A stretch of DNA of 64,000 bases from NCBI GenBank assembly GCA_033063855.1, contig CP093831.1:15810001-15874000 (forward strand), given 5' to 3'. The notes beneath the pieces are model-generated. The model searched no databases and was not told the origin of the DNA. It saw only the letters and a list, made by a program, of their open reading frames with translations. The position numbers were made by a program, and so were the translations under genes. This DNA comes from Smittia aterrima (taxonomy: Eukaryota; Arthropoda; Insecta; Diptera; Chironomidae). Positions 49,366-60,946 of the stretch are shown in pieces (position 1 is the stretch's first letter; every line of letters starts with the position of its first letter).

Positions 49366-49700
49366 CGTCAATCGCCCAACGAAAAGTTTGTTCTGTGAAG
49401 ATGTTTAAACAAATGTTTTTAATGCAAACAGAAATTTAGCGAAATAAATTTTAAATTTGAAACACTTTTGTCTAATCAATCAACTTCGACTATCGCACGT
49501 AAGCAATTGTCAAGGTGATCAAACATCTATTATACGTCTTAATAGCGACTGCTTGTTCAACTGAAAATGTTGAGACTACGTCTTTTAACACAAATTATTT
49601 AATTAATTTTCATCAATTCGAAAGAGAGTTGAGGGTTGCAGTAAAAGGAAAAGTTTTGATCAACTAAATTTTGACTGAAAAAAATGAAAGAATAAAAACA
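49366..49700 (+). pseudogene. deleted relic of a fourth secreted-protein gene
   Basis: Bases ~49366-49650 match the 5' flank and first ~40 codons of gene 2 (49867-50160): gtcaatcgcccaacg, cacttttgtctaatcaatca, then gagttgagggttgcagtaaa. The start codon is GTG instead of ATG. After that match the sequence jumps to a 3' end like that of gene 1 (actaaattttgactgaaaa, then atgaaagaataaaaac at ~49681-49699; gene 1 has the same at ~48707-48745). A central deletion, perhaps by unequal crossing-over, therefore fused a gene-2-like start to a gene-1-like tail. Without a start codon and most of the body it is very unlikely to be functional. Confidence 0.8.
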
Positions 49701-50025
49701 ACTTCTGTTTCAAATACTATTTTTGATTGTGACAATCTAAAATTGAAACTATTAAAACCTATTTTTTATTAAAACCTATTTTAAATAATAAAATAGAACA
49801 AATTTATTCAACAATTTAATTTATGAAAAAAAAAGAAATTGCACCAATATCAAAATACGCTATTCCGTCAATCGCCCAACGAAAACGATAGAAAAACTAG
49901 TTCTGCTGATGATGTTTGAACAAATGTTTTAAATACAAACAGAAATTTCGGGAAATATATTTTGAAATTGAACACTTTTGTCTAATCAATCATCTTAAGC
50001 TTTTGCACCAAGGCAATTTGTCAAA

Positions 50026-50900
50026 ATGATCGTGATTTTAATATACGTCTTAATAGCGACTTCTGCTAGTTCAGCTGAAATTCCTGGGACTACATCTTGT
50101 AACACTAAACTTAATTATCATCAATTCGTCGGAGAGTTGAGGGTTGCAGTAAAGAATGCAGACTTCTGTCAAAATATTGTCGATAACCTTAGCATAACTA
50201 TCAACAATGCAAGCTCTTCTGCTGTGATTCAAGTCGGCAAAGCACAAAACGCCATCAGTACAACAATCAAGAATGTAGGAAACATTGTTGCAGCTCTTGT
50301 TGGAACTTTAGTCACTCAAATCATCAACCTAATTACGGGTCTTCTCACTTCCCTTACTCAAGGATTTCCGAAAGATGCCATGCCAACTAAAATCGGATCA
50401 GAACAAGTAAGCTCAATCAAAAATCAGATTTTGAAAGTGATGGACTATTCACACAATGCAAAATGTCAAGAACAAGTCGATAAAGCTACGGCAACACTTA
50501 AATTTATCAACGTTGAGATTAACAATAAGAAAATTGTTCTCGAAAATGCTCTCGACATTCTCATCAAAGGCGTTTTTGGAGCTGCTTCTACTGTCGTGAA
50601 ATTATTAGAGGATGTTATTGCGGCTGTCTTAAGCCTGAACCTTTTTAGCTTGGTGAGCATAGACGAAATGTTTTAGAATTTTCCTTATAAAAGCATTTGA
50701 ATTTATTTATTTAGGTTGGAATTATTACAAAAGCTTTGACAACTCTTACAACTGAAGTGGCAAATATTCCAAAGGCAATCATTAAATCTGTCGAATCTGG
50801 CGTCAATACGGTTGTTCCAATCCTCACAAAAATCGATACTAACATTAAAGCTTCAGTAACTGAACTTCTCAACTTCAAGGAATGTAAATTGATTTGTTGA
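50026..50900 (+). CDS. secreted helix-rich protein 2, unknown family
   Basis: 270 residues; exons 50026-50652 and 50715-50900. Signal peptide MIVILIYVLIATSASSA, cleavage before EIPG. The mature protein shares NAKCQEQVDKATATLKFINVEI with the AKCQEDVNKAVTVLNSIN block of gene 1 and has the same phase-0 intron near the 3' end. Additional Cys are TSCNTK, DFCQN and the C-terminal pair ECKLIC, so disulfides differ from gene 1. It is predicted to be mostly alpha-helical with hydrophobic stretches (IVAALVGTLVTQIINLITG) that could bury lipid or mediate assembly. Function unknown. AATAAA at 50915-50920. Confidence 0.78.
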
Positions 50901-51213
50901 TAAAGAAAGACAAAAATAAAATTGTTTTCTAATGTTGAAATGAAAGCTTTTATTCAACTTAATGTAGACATCCTTTAGTTGTTGTTTTTTTTTCAAAACC
51001 CAAATGAATCTGTATCCAATTTTAAGTTTGAGCTCGCTTCTAGATGAAACATTTTCAAATTCATGCGTCATCGAGATCTGGAAATTTTCTTTGAAAACAA
51101 CAAATTTTTTTGCGGTTTGTTATTCGAGGATGACAACAGACATTCAATAGAAATAAAACGTCAACTCGACCAGACAGACGTTCTAGTTTATCTTTGATGC
51201 TCTACAAATTGTC

Positions 51214-52031
51214 ATGAAGGTTTCTTATATTCTGATTGTCTTTACAGTTGCTACGGTCGCTTCGGCTGCCGTCAATACTGCAGCGTTACAGAAATCTGTC
51301 AAAGATTTGAAAGTTCAAGTTGATCGTGTAGAAGGATTTATAAAAGAAATCACGTTTGCAGGGCAAACAACGATTAACGATATCAATAATGCAACAGCTA
51401 GTATCCAAGCTCAAGATAATTTTCTATTAAAGAATACCGTTAAAGGTGTTTTAGCGATTGCTCTAAAGATTATTCAAGGAATTCAAGGATCGTTTGTGTT
51501 TAGGTTGCAAGCAGACATAGCTTCGGTTCAAAAGTAATGAACATTTCTTTCAGATTTGATTAACAAATCTAAAATTTTAGGTTTGTTGACCAAATTTCTA
51601 AAGCAGCTGCAATTTCTACAAACAAAGATGTGGTCGATAAAGCAACGTCTACACTTAATGAAATTTCAATGAAACTGAGTAGTGACATCTTCCTCAAGGT
51701 TACTTGGTCAACGATTGACACAACTGAATTAAAACGACAGCTGAAAAATATTGTTGAAGATTTGAATATTGTTGTTACGCTGATTGCAAAAGGAAGTCAC
51801 AGCAACTCAGTGAGTATTTCTTGTGATTCATTAAAATTGAAATCTGGTAAAATGAGTTTTCAACAGCTCAATGAACTCTCAAAGAAATTCAAAAAGTTTT
51901 GGCTGACTGAAGTCGACGATGTAACGCAATCTCTGAATGCTAATGTCGTCCTCCTAAAAACTCTCGATGACACCACTTCTGGACTTCAGAAGTCGCTAAA
52001 ACCTGTGGTGACTTCATTGTCATCTGCATAG
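51214..52031 (+). CDS. secreted helix-rich protein 3, unknown family
   Basis: 237 residues in the preferred model; exons 51214-51533, 51581-51809 and 51867-52031. Signal peptide MKVSYILIVFTVATVASA, cleavage before AVNT. Related to genes 1 and 2 through VDKATSTLNEIS. The last intron (51810-51866) is 57 bases, in frame and stop-free, so the frame also reads straight through. I treat it as an intron because it starts GTGAGT, ends ttttcaacag, is phase 0 and sits in the same place as the intron of genes 1 and 2. The spliced protein has no Cys at all; the only one in the open frame is inside the intron. It carries one extra intron (51534-51580) compared with its paralogues. AATAAA at 52065-52070. 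Confidence 0.7.
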
Positions 52032-52217
52032 TAGCAAAAGTTGTTTTTGAAGAATTAGCGAAACAATAAAACATCTGTCGTTCGTTATCACTTTTGAAAA
52101 ACAATTCACTTTTGGGAAAGTTCCACTAAAAGCTTAAATATTATACGTATTTTCCGTTACTAAGAACTTTTCTAGTAGAAAGAATTTGGTCAAATGTAAA
52201 TCGATATTTGGCGATTG

Positions 52218-52643
52218 TCATCTAGAAATATTTATTGAAGAGTCGACTGGTTGTAGGACGATCGCAATTAATGTTAAAAACATTGAAGCTTCAGCACATG
52301 AAGCGATGATTATTGTAGTCATTGTGAACTCTAAAAACGTCAGAAGACAACCGAGAACAATTGCGAGAATTGAGAAAGCGAGAACTAAACCTTTTGTTAA
52401 TGAAGATGAAAGTATCGTTGGTTTGTTTGATTGTCGATAGCGAAAAAGGTTTTTCCAAGTTAGTTCGTAGTTGAAGAAGGTGCTCGCGGTGGTTTCATAA
52501 CGCAGAACTAGAACACAGATTGCAACGATTGTGTATGCTAAAAGTGTTCCAATACTGAGCATGTCGACAAGCTGATGAAGACTGAAGAAGAAGAAAACAT
52601 GGAACAACTTCAAGGAATGACAGCATTCAAATAGATTTTTTCG
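52218..52643 (-). pseudogene. orphan fragment of a cationic amino-acid transporter (SLC7/CAT)
   Basis: An open frame of about 140 codons containing LVDMLSIGTLLAYTIVAICV, the hallmark CAT segment, followed by two more hydrophobic segments ending QPVDSSINIS before a stop. This corresponds to part of the second half of a CAT. The remaining transmembrane segments are not present on either side, and the normal continuation after the LQP segment is cut by TGA. Possible 3' splice sites lie before CTTGTCGAC (52573-52572) and near 52643. I read it as a relic or copied exon. It could also be one exon of a gene with very long introns, since the frame is still open. Confidence 0.6.
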
Positions 52644-52797
52644 CTGAAAGAGCATAAAATATTCATAATCGTGCTTACCAAAAGTGTAATGTCAAATATA
52701 TACCCTCGTGATGTGTAAAACTACACAAGTGAGAAATTTATTGTTGTGATTGAAATGAAAAAGTTCTTTCTGAATTAAAAGCAAACACAAAAGTCAA

Positions 52798-55371
52798 ATG
52801 GATGCTGCAAAGTCATTGTTTGCATCGAGGGATCATTCGGGTTATGTTGGTAAATCGGAGCACTCGGTAAGTTGAGCGCTGATCGTGAAAATATGTTGCA
52901 AAAATATTATTTCCACCTACACAATTTTCTAAACAATTTTTTTTTCCTCAGAGGAAACTCGAGTCTATTGATTCTGAAGAGGTTGGCGAAGGAGGATTAA
53001 AGTTAAACCCAGGAGGACAATTCAGTGGAATTATTCCAGCTTCGATCATCCCTACAGAAATTTTAGAGAAATCTGATAATGCTGAGCAGCAAGATTATTT
53101 CTTCGATGAATTTGGATTTCGAGTTGAGAGTGAAGACAAACCCGAACCTGACTCTTCGAAGCTTCTTGGAGTTCCATTCATTGAAGACGAAACATCGCGA
53201 TTAAAATGGATAGCTCATCTCGAGTTTTCAACCAATTCCAATGGTGACCTGAATTTCGAATCGAGTACAATTCCAAAAACTGAAAAACTCAGGAACATGG
53301 TCATTTTTGAAGGCATTCCGCATTCTTTGCGGCCACAAATATGGATGTGTCTAAGTGGCGCTTACGAAAAGAAAAGGAAATCGCAAAGCACTTACATGGA
53401 AATCGTCAAAGCATCGAACAACGACAAACTTGTGACTTCGAAACAAATAGAGAAGGATCTGACGAGAATCTTGCCTTCCAATTATTGTTTCACATCAATG
53501 AACGGCACTGGAATTCCAAGGCTAAGGAGAATCTTAAGAGGACTAGCTTGGCTCTTTCCTGACATTGGATATTGTCAAGGCACAGGCGTAAGTAATCAAT
53601 GATTTGTGATTTTGAGGACTTACTAACATTTTCTTATTTTAGGTGATTGTTGCTTCACTGCTTTTGCTACTTGAAGAAGAAGATTGCTTTTGGCTTACAG
53701 CAACGATCGTCGAAGATCTATTGCCAGCCTCGTATTATTCATCAACACTTCTCGGTATTCAAGCAGATCAACGAGTTCTTCAAACATTGACAGTAAACTA
53801 TTTGCCAGCGGTCGATGATAAACTAAAACAACATGACATCGAAGTGTCTCTAATAACATTCCAATGGTTCTTGACTTTGTTCGCGAGTGTCGTGCATATG
53901 AAGATTTTATTAAGACTCTGGGATTGGTTCTTCTGTGATGGATCTCTCGTTCTATTCCAATTGACGTTAGGAATGATAAAATTAAAGGAACCCGTCCTCA
54001 ATACACTTGAGAACTCTGCTCAAATCTTTAATGCCTTAAGTGACATTCCTGGTGAGATCGAAGACGTCGACAGCCTTTTCAAGATTTCGTTAGAAATTGG
54101 TGGATCACTTAATCAAATGGTGATCGACACACACCGTCGTCGTCATCTTGCCTATTTGATGGTTGATCAAGGAGCGCTTGTTGGAAACTTGGACATAACT
54201 CCGATGCCGAATCTTCCAAAACAACATTTATCAAAGAGAGAAGTTAAGAAAAGCAAATCAATGATTCAGATGCTTTTGTTTGGAAACGACGATGCTGAGG
54301 ATGAAATGAAAACGAAGAACATCAAGAATTCCGAGATCATTGTCGAGCTTAGAGATGCTATTCTGAAAATCGCTCGACACTTTCTTGCAATAGAACCAAA
54401 GCTAAATGGTCACATAACACTTCAAGCTGACTACTCAGCAAATTCGCATGTGAAAGATCATGAAAACTACGTAAACGTTTCGAGAAATCGTAGGAGACGA
54501 GCAAAAGCCTTACATGATTTTGAACGACATGATCCAGATGAGTTAGGCTTCAGAAAGAACGACATCATTACAATCATAAGTCAAAAGGATGAAGATTGTT
54601 GGATCGGCGAACTGAATGGATTGACTGGTTGGTTCCCAGCTAAATTTGTGGAGCTTTTAGACGAAAGAAGTAAAATATATGTCGCTGCTGGTGACGACAG
54701 CTTGTGTGAGACTGTGACGGATCTTGTGAGAGGAACACTCTGCCCTGCAGTCAAACAAGTTCTGGAATATGGAATGAAGAGACCTTCTTTCCTTGGAGGT
54801 CCTTGTCATCCTTGGTATGTTGTATGATATGTTGTATGGGGTTATTCATCGAAGAAGCATCAAACCGCGAAGTAGAAAAAGACTTTGAATCAGTTTACTC
54901 TCGACTGGTCCTGTGCAAAACGTATCGACTTGATGAAGACATCAAAGTCTTGACTCCTGAAGAACTTTTATACCGATCTGTGCAACTTATCAACCAAACT
55001 CATGAACAAGCTCAAATGGATGTGAGTAGAAATGATCTCGATGCATTATCATGAACTGACATTTGAATTATTTGCAGGTAAAACTTCGATCGCTAATCTG
55101 TTTAGGTTTGAATGAACAAGTTCTCCATCTGTGGCTTGATGTTCTTTGCTCGTCGGATAACGTATTGGAAAAATGGTATCAACCATTCTCCTTCATCAAC
55201 TCGCCAGCTTATGTTCAAATTAAGTGCGAAATAAGAATTCTGGCGCAGTTTTCCTTCAACCTCAACCCAGACTATGAATTGCCTGTGAAGAAAGATGTGA
55301 CATCTCAGCCGTTGAAAAAAGGCGTCGCTGAGATGCTCGTTAAACATCATTTATTCTCGTGGGATTTGTAA
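52798..55371 (+). CDS. SGSM3: SGSM3-like TBC-SH3-RUN protein, frame broken in the RUN domain
   Basis: Rab GTPase-activating adaptor. Exons 52798-52866, 52952-53587, 53643-55021 (contains the break) and 55078-55371. The TBC domain has both catalytic fingers: IEKDLTR (Arg finger) and YCQGTG (Gln finger). The SH3 domain follows (AKALHDFERHDPDELGF...CWIGELNGLTGWFPAKFVELL), and then RUN. At 54817-54842, between CHPW and LFIEEASNREVEKD, a 26-bp insertion made of two near-identical 12-bp units plus GG shifts the frame. As read, translation ends six residues on (CHPWYVV, stop at 54825-54827), giving 629 residues without most of RUN. Downstream RUN sequence is intact in the other frame to the TAA at 55371. 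It has no AG to serve as a tiny intron. It may be an assembly error, a polymorphism or a true truncation. Confidence 0.85.
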
Positions 55372-55621
55372 GAGTTGCAATTATTTGACGTAGATAGCCA
55401 TTTAAAATATAAAGTGACCACCGTAATCGTTAATCAATTTAAGTGCAAAACGCTTCTGTGTAATTCTTGCAGATGTGACTTCAGATTTTATTTGTAAGAC
55501 TAAAGGAAAAATCTTATTTATTGACAGTAATTTGCTTCACCTTCCGTGAAAATATTTATTGAAATGTTTGTGAACGTGTTCAGATTTTATGTTTTAATGC
55601 TGTTGTAAATGCATCGATTAA

Positions 55622-55634
55622 AATAAAATTTATT
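55622..55634. terminator. palindromic poly(A) signal shared by SGSM3 and Rpb7
   Basis: The sequence aataaaatttatt gives AATAAA on the plus strand (55622-55627) for SGSM3, and on the minus strand (55634-55629) for the convergent Rpb7, 19 bases after the Rpb7 stop. Confidence 0.6.
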
Positions 55635-55652
55635 CGTAGATTTGCAATTTAA

Positions 55653-56259
55653 TTAGTTGAGAACTAAGCCGAGGTAATCGTCCATTAAGGTTCCGATAGC
55701 GAAAATTCCCGTCGCATCGACTCTCGTGCCAACAATCTTTAGTCGAATCTTGTCTTCTGCTGCTATTACAATATCTTCATCTTTGGATTTGTAGCAAGCG
55801 GGATTGCTGTTAGGACAAAAGGTCATGTCTGCGGGAATCGAGTGGTGCGAGATGAAACAAGAAAGTGGGCCAATCTCAGCGAACATGCCGACTTTGTTCA
55901 CTTGTTTTACGACAGCGTCCAGAACTTCTCCTTTAAACGGACGAAACACGATCGCCTTGTATTTTACAGGATAAACGACGAAGCCTTGACCAGCCTGAAT
56001 CACACCGGCTCCAATGTCATTGATAGAAGTCACTGCGATGACGAATCCATATTTTCCTGTACACGTTCCTTCAACTTCAGTGTAGAGCTTCTGCCTTACT
56101 GTATCTAACAGTTGTGGTCCAAAGTATCGGGGATGCAGAAGGATCTCATGTTCAAGAGCAATCTACAAAATAAATTATGAATGTAAACAAATGAGCGCGG
56201 CTAAATTAAAAAAGTGCGATTCTCTATAAAGGCCTTGATTAACTTACATGATAAAACAT
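55653..56259 (-). CDS. Rpb7: RNA polymerase II subunit Rpb7
   Basis: 173 residues; exons 56259-56248 (only MFYH, four codons) and 56162-55653. With Rpb4, Rpb7 forms the stalk of RNA polymerase II, acting in initiation and binding nascent RNA. The sequence is nearly colinear with metazoan Rpb7: EHEILLHPRYFGPQLLDTV, VEGTCTGKYGFVIAV and YPVKYKAIVFRPFKGEV, then the S1/OB-type half with GPLSCFISHHSIP and RLKIVGTRVD, ending LMDDYLGLVLN. The full length agrees with the family (about 172). The intron after the fourth codon is 85 bp and in phase 0. The gene is divergent from Grip163 (start codons 220 bp apart) and convergent with SGSM3. Confidence 0.96.
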
Positions 56260-56478
56260 TATGGAACTTGACGAAGATGTACAGTTCACTTTCGACGGAT
56301 AACTGATGTCGTATCTACTTAGTTTTCTTTTATATTTAAGAAATTAATCCACGCTTTTCTTTTGTTTACGATTTTCGTTTTGCTTGAGGGGAGAAAACTA
56401 CGCAGATTTTTTAGCAAAATCGAATCGTTATTTGTTTGTGAAAGTTAAAAGAGCTTTGTTAATGTTTATCACATCAAA
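56260..56478. promoter_or_regulatory. short divergent promoter region between Rpb7 and Grip163
   Basis: 219 bases separate the two start codons on opposite strands, so both core promoters and 5' UTRs must lie here or overlap. I see no TATA box at a sensible distance for either gene, which fits housekeeping promoters. Confidence 0.5.
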
Positions 56479-59400
56479 ATGGACGAATCTTTAAGTGTCT
56501 ACCAGTTGATAACAAATCTTTGTTCAAGTTTAATTAAAGAGACGGGTGAAATAATCGATGGATTCGACTTAAACTCGGCGAAGAAAATTGCTTTTGAAGT
56601 TTTGTTGAAAAATAATTTTCGAGAAATCCCTGAAAATGAAAATTTGATTCAGGAGCTTCAGTTCTCGTCATTTGAGTTGTCATTAGCAGATCGATACAAA
56701 GATGCACAACAAGTGACCGATTTTATTGAGAACATTAAAACAATTCAGTCGTCAAATGTTGAATCGATTTCTTGGTGCTTGGTTCACCTTAAAAATATCG
56801 ATCAAGAAGAGAAGCACCAGGTACTTAGAAACAAGTAAAATCGTTTATTTACACGCAACTAACTTTTTCGATTATTATAGAAAGGACAAAACTTCTTCAA
56901 GATTCCATCAAACTTGCTACTCAACAAGAAGAATGTTTATTTACCAGTCAAGTCTCCCAAACTCATTCGACTCCAATCGGCAACATCAACACTTGATGAT
57001 GATTGCAGTTTCTTCAGTGAAATACTTGATTCCTACACTGGAAATAAGAAAAAGAAAAAACAGCAACAGCGTCTTACCTTGAAATCGATTATGCCGTCGG
57101 TACCAATAAGCCCGCCAACACGAAAGATAAAATCGATCTACACTTGGGAAAACTTAGAAGAAGACGAAGAGTCAGCAATGAAATCATTCAGTTCAGAAGC
57201 TATCGATCCAATTCATCTACGTCTATCAGTTTCCAATTCAAAAGCTCCCGTCGAGATTAAAACGATGTCTTTTGAAAAATTCATAAATGACGTCAAACTC
57301 TTGTCAGTTGGAATCGAATCTGAGTCGTTCAAACGTACACCTGATGATCCTTTAACGTTTAAGATGCTTATGGAGTTTAGCTGTGGAGACATATCCGAAG
57401 TCAGTCATTATGTGGATGATTATCTCGAAGCTGGAACGTGTTTTAAACGACTCAAAACTTTCACATCAAAGAATCCTTTCAATCAATGTTACTTATTCGA
57501 CGGTTTCATCTTTAAAGCTTTCTGTGACTGTGTCATAAAGTTTATGAATTATTATCGCGACGTCGTTTACTCACAAGAAGTTGAAACACTTCTTGAATTT
57601 TCATCAAACACGAAGAACATTCGAAAAATTTTAATTCATCTCTCAAAGTTCCTGAAAATTCATCCATCATCGACTAGCCACAACAAACTTCCCTCAGGAT
57701 CGGATTTCCTCGGATTCCTTTACAATGAGTACATGACAATCTTTGACCACGACATTAAATGCTTTTACGTCGAATGTCTAAAGGCTTGCTGTTCAATCTA
57801 TTTCGGACATTTCCACAAATGGCTGTTCAACGGATACCTTGATGATCCCTTGAGAGAGCTGTTCATCTATTTCGTCGATCACTATCGTCCGAACACGAAA
57901 TACTTTTTTGATAAAGCATATTCGATTAGACAGCAATCAGTGCCAGGATTTCTAAATGGATGTGCTGAAACTATTTTGCTCTGCGGAAAGTACACAATGC
58001 TTCTCAAGTCTTACAATCAAACCGTAAGTTTCATCAATTGAGTGCACATTCAATTAATTTAAATGAAATTATCTTTCACAGCATCCTCTCTTCATGCTTC
58101 AAAAACCATCTCTCAGAGTTTGTCTCACGAACGAAGAATTGCTTGAATTGCGAACACAGTGCAGGGAATTCGCGAACTCAGCTCGCGCGGCTTGTGGTCC
58201 TAGCATTTCAATTGCACAAATCATGCGGGAGCACGAACAAAATAAGAAAGAAAAATTCAAAAAGGCTGAGAGAGCATCGACAATCAACATGCTACGATGG
58301 AGACAAGAGCAAGAAGATCTAAGAATTGAAAATGCAGAAAGGCGAGAAATTCAATTAGAAGGCTTACGAGATGAGTTGAAACGAATAGAAGAAAATAAAA
58401 TCATGAAGAGAATGGAACAAATTCAAAATGAGCGAGATTATCAGGATGAGGTTGAGGATATCGAGTCAAACGAAGTTAAAAAGGAAAATGATGAGCTTAA
58501 GAGGAGAATTGATGTCTATGAAAAACTCAACACGCAACTTGATGAAGACACTTTGAACAAAGAAAAAATTGTCGATCGATTGAAGGACACTTTAATGGGA
58601 AAGACAAATGTGACATCGGAGTCAACAGAAGACGCTTTAAATGCTAACGAGCCAACTCCCATTAACAATTCTCCTGAAAAAGATGACATGAACAACCTTA
58701 TTTCCAAGACCACAATGACAGAGGCGCAGCGCAATAAATTGAAAATCATGTCGCACGAGTACAACGTCACAAGCTCTGAAATTTCCGAGGAAAATCAAGA
58801 CAATCCCACGACTGTGGCTAAAGAAGAATCTCTAACAGAAGCGCAAAGAAACAAATTGAAAGTCATGAGCCACGAGTTTGGAATGATTGAAACGAAGCCT
58901 ACACCTCAAATTAGCGTTCTAACTTGTGAAAATATGACAGATTTGCAAAGGAATCGCCTGAAGGTCATGTCGCACGAGTACTACGTTGATAAGGAAGTTA
59001 AAGTAAAAGCTCCATCGTCATTAAATTTATTGAAAGTTGAACCAGGACAAAAGCATTTGGAGTCGCCCATGTCAATCACTTCCGACCACTTCTTGAATGA
59101 CAGTGAACTTCAAGACAGTCAACACATAGAGCACGACAACAAATCACCAGAAGAAGAAGTGGAGGGTAATAAATCAAACACAGCATGCGATGAAGTGGAG
59201 ATGCTGAGAGCGTTCGAAGAAGCGATTGAAAAGAATCGAAAATCTTTCATGGGAATCAATTTCGATGACATTTACAATTTGTCTTCAAGCTCATCCACGA
59301 GCTACGAACACATTAGAACGACAGACACAATGGCACTCTCTCGCTTTTTACAGCAATCGCTGATGATTCCTGTAAAATCTTACATGGAGATTCTCAACAA

Positions 59401-60415
59401 TGAAACGCTGAAAATGTTTATTCAGGACCTCGACGTTCAATCACACTTCAAGAGTCTGCGAAATTACTTCCTCATGATGAATGGAGAGTTCAGCAGTAGC
59501 ATTTGCCATCTTTTGTTCTCAAGATTGGAAAATGGAGCAAGACCAGCTGAACTTCTCAACTATGAATCACTTCACACGATACTTGACTCCGCATTGAGTC
59601 AGACTCGATACGACTCGAATATCGATCGACTTTCATTCATCGTTAACAATGTTCCCGAAAAGTTTGAGCACAATTCGCCAGCAGTCTTTAATATGTTAAC
59701 GATGAGCTACAAACTCGATTGGCCTCTCAACCTCATTCTTAATCCTGAAACGATGGACCAGTACAAAGCAATTTTCAACTATTTGCTGAAGCTTAAGAGA
59801 ATTGGTTGGGTTCTCGAAGAATGCTTCCAAATCTTGAAAGAAGTTCATAAGCTTTATGGCAAGGATCTTCAGAAAACTCAACAGTTCCGCAACGTTCAAC
59901 AAATTCGTCATAAAATGAATCACTTTGTTCATTGTCTCGAGAATCACGTCACAAGAAATGTTTTGCAAATTTCATGGAATGCTTTTGTTGAAGACTTGAA
60001 GTCAGCACAATCTATTCATTGCATCTACCGCAAGCACACAAGCTATCTTAAACGTGTTCTCTTCCTCTGTCTACTTAACAAAAAGAGCTTTGAGTTTCAG
60101 AAGACAATCGAGGATTCATTCCGAGTCATCTTAAAGTTCCACAAGTAAGAATGAATTTGATTAAAACTTTTGATTGTTTTCTAATTGAAAATTCTTTCGC
60201 GCAGACATTTAAAGGAGAAATCTTGGAAAGCTACTGACGAAGGTTTTGTTCATCCTAAATATCAGAAGATTGAAACCGACGGTAAAGACTTTGAGCAACT
60301 AATGAAATATGTTTTGTACTTGGGAAACAAAATTATTCAGCACGGTTACCAGAAGGAGATTAACGATTTGCTTTACTTGATCGACATCAACGGTTACTAC
60401 TCTCAGTCTGCCTAA
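56479..60415 (+). CDS. Grip163: gamma-tubulin complex component 6 (GCP6/Grip163)
   Basis: 1252 residues; exons 56479-56820, 56881-58023, 58082-60144 and 60205-60415, all in phase. GCP6 is a subunit of the gamma-tubulin ring complex, which nucleates microtubules at centrosomes and spindles. The N-terminal grip1 region occupies roughly residues 200-500 (LTFKMLMEFSCGDISEV, LFDGFIFKAFCDC). A long charged insert follows, with a coiled coil (~520-690) and three imperfect repeats of TEAQRNKLKIMSHEY at about residues 707, 747 and 780. The grip2 region makes up the C-terminal ~330 residues (YKLDWPLNLILNPETMDQYK), ending NGYYSQSA. Repeats between grip1 and grip2 are a GCP6 trait, which favours GCP6 over GCP5. 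AATAAA at 60564-60569. Confidence 0.88.
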
Positions 60416-60944
60416 ACAAACAATTCCTCTCTCGAAAGAAACACGCACGCTTATCTATTAAAATTTATTTATTTGTTCAAAGAAGAAATGTTTCATCTAA
60501 ATGTTGAGTACAGTTGCATGTGTATCTTCTCTCATGTTTTCAAAATCAATCAAATTGATGGCAAATAAATATTAAGTTTAAAACAAGAATACTTTTTACT
60601 ATCACTACGCTTGGCATTCCTAAGAGAAACAGATAATATCAAATTTTAATCTATGAACTTGTTTGGAGATGCACGATAATATCTAATTTTGTTAACAGCG
60701 GAAATTGAAGATTCTTGGAAAGTTTCCTTGGAGGAAGAATAAACTTTAGATCAACCACACTTAATCATCAATTCTCACTCAATTGTTGAACGAACTAAGT
60801 TAAGGAAACAAAGCTTCTTTTGTAACTGAAATCTGCGTGACTTCTCGTTAAAGCTTTGTAAAAAATGGTTTGAGTAAAGTTTAAGTCACTACATTGCTCG
60901 TTTCATCGTCAACCTCTCATCGTGTATGAAAATTCTTTGTAAAA
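60416..60944. other. intergenic between convergent Grip163 and the WSCD-like gene
   Basis: Holds the Grip163 3' UTR and poly(A) signal (60564-60569). Nothing else recognised. Confidence 0.6.
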
Positions 60945-60946
60945 CT

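Noticed and set aside
54823..54846. Tiny intron explaining the SGSM3 frame break
   Set aside because: No AG before the restored frame, and 26 bases is far below the usual minimum intron size.
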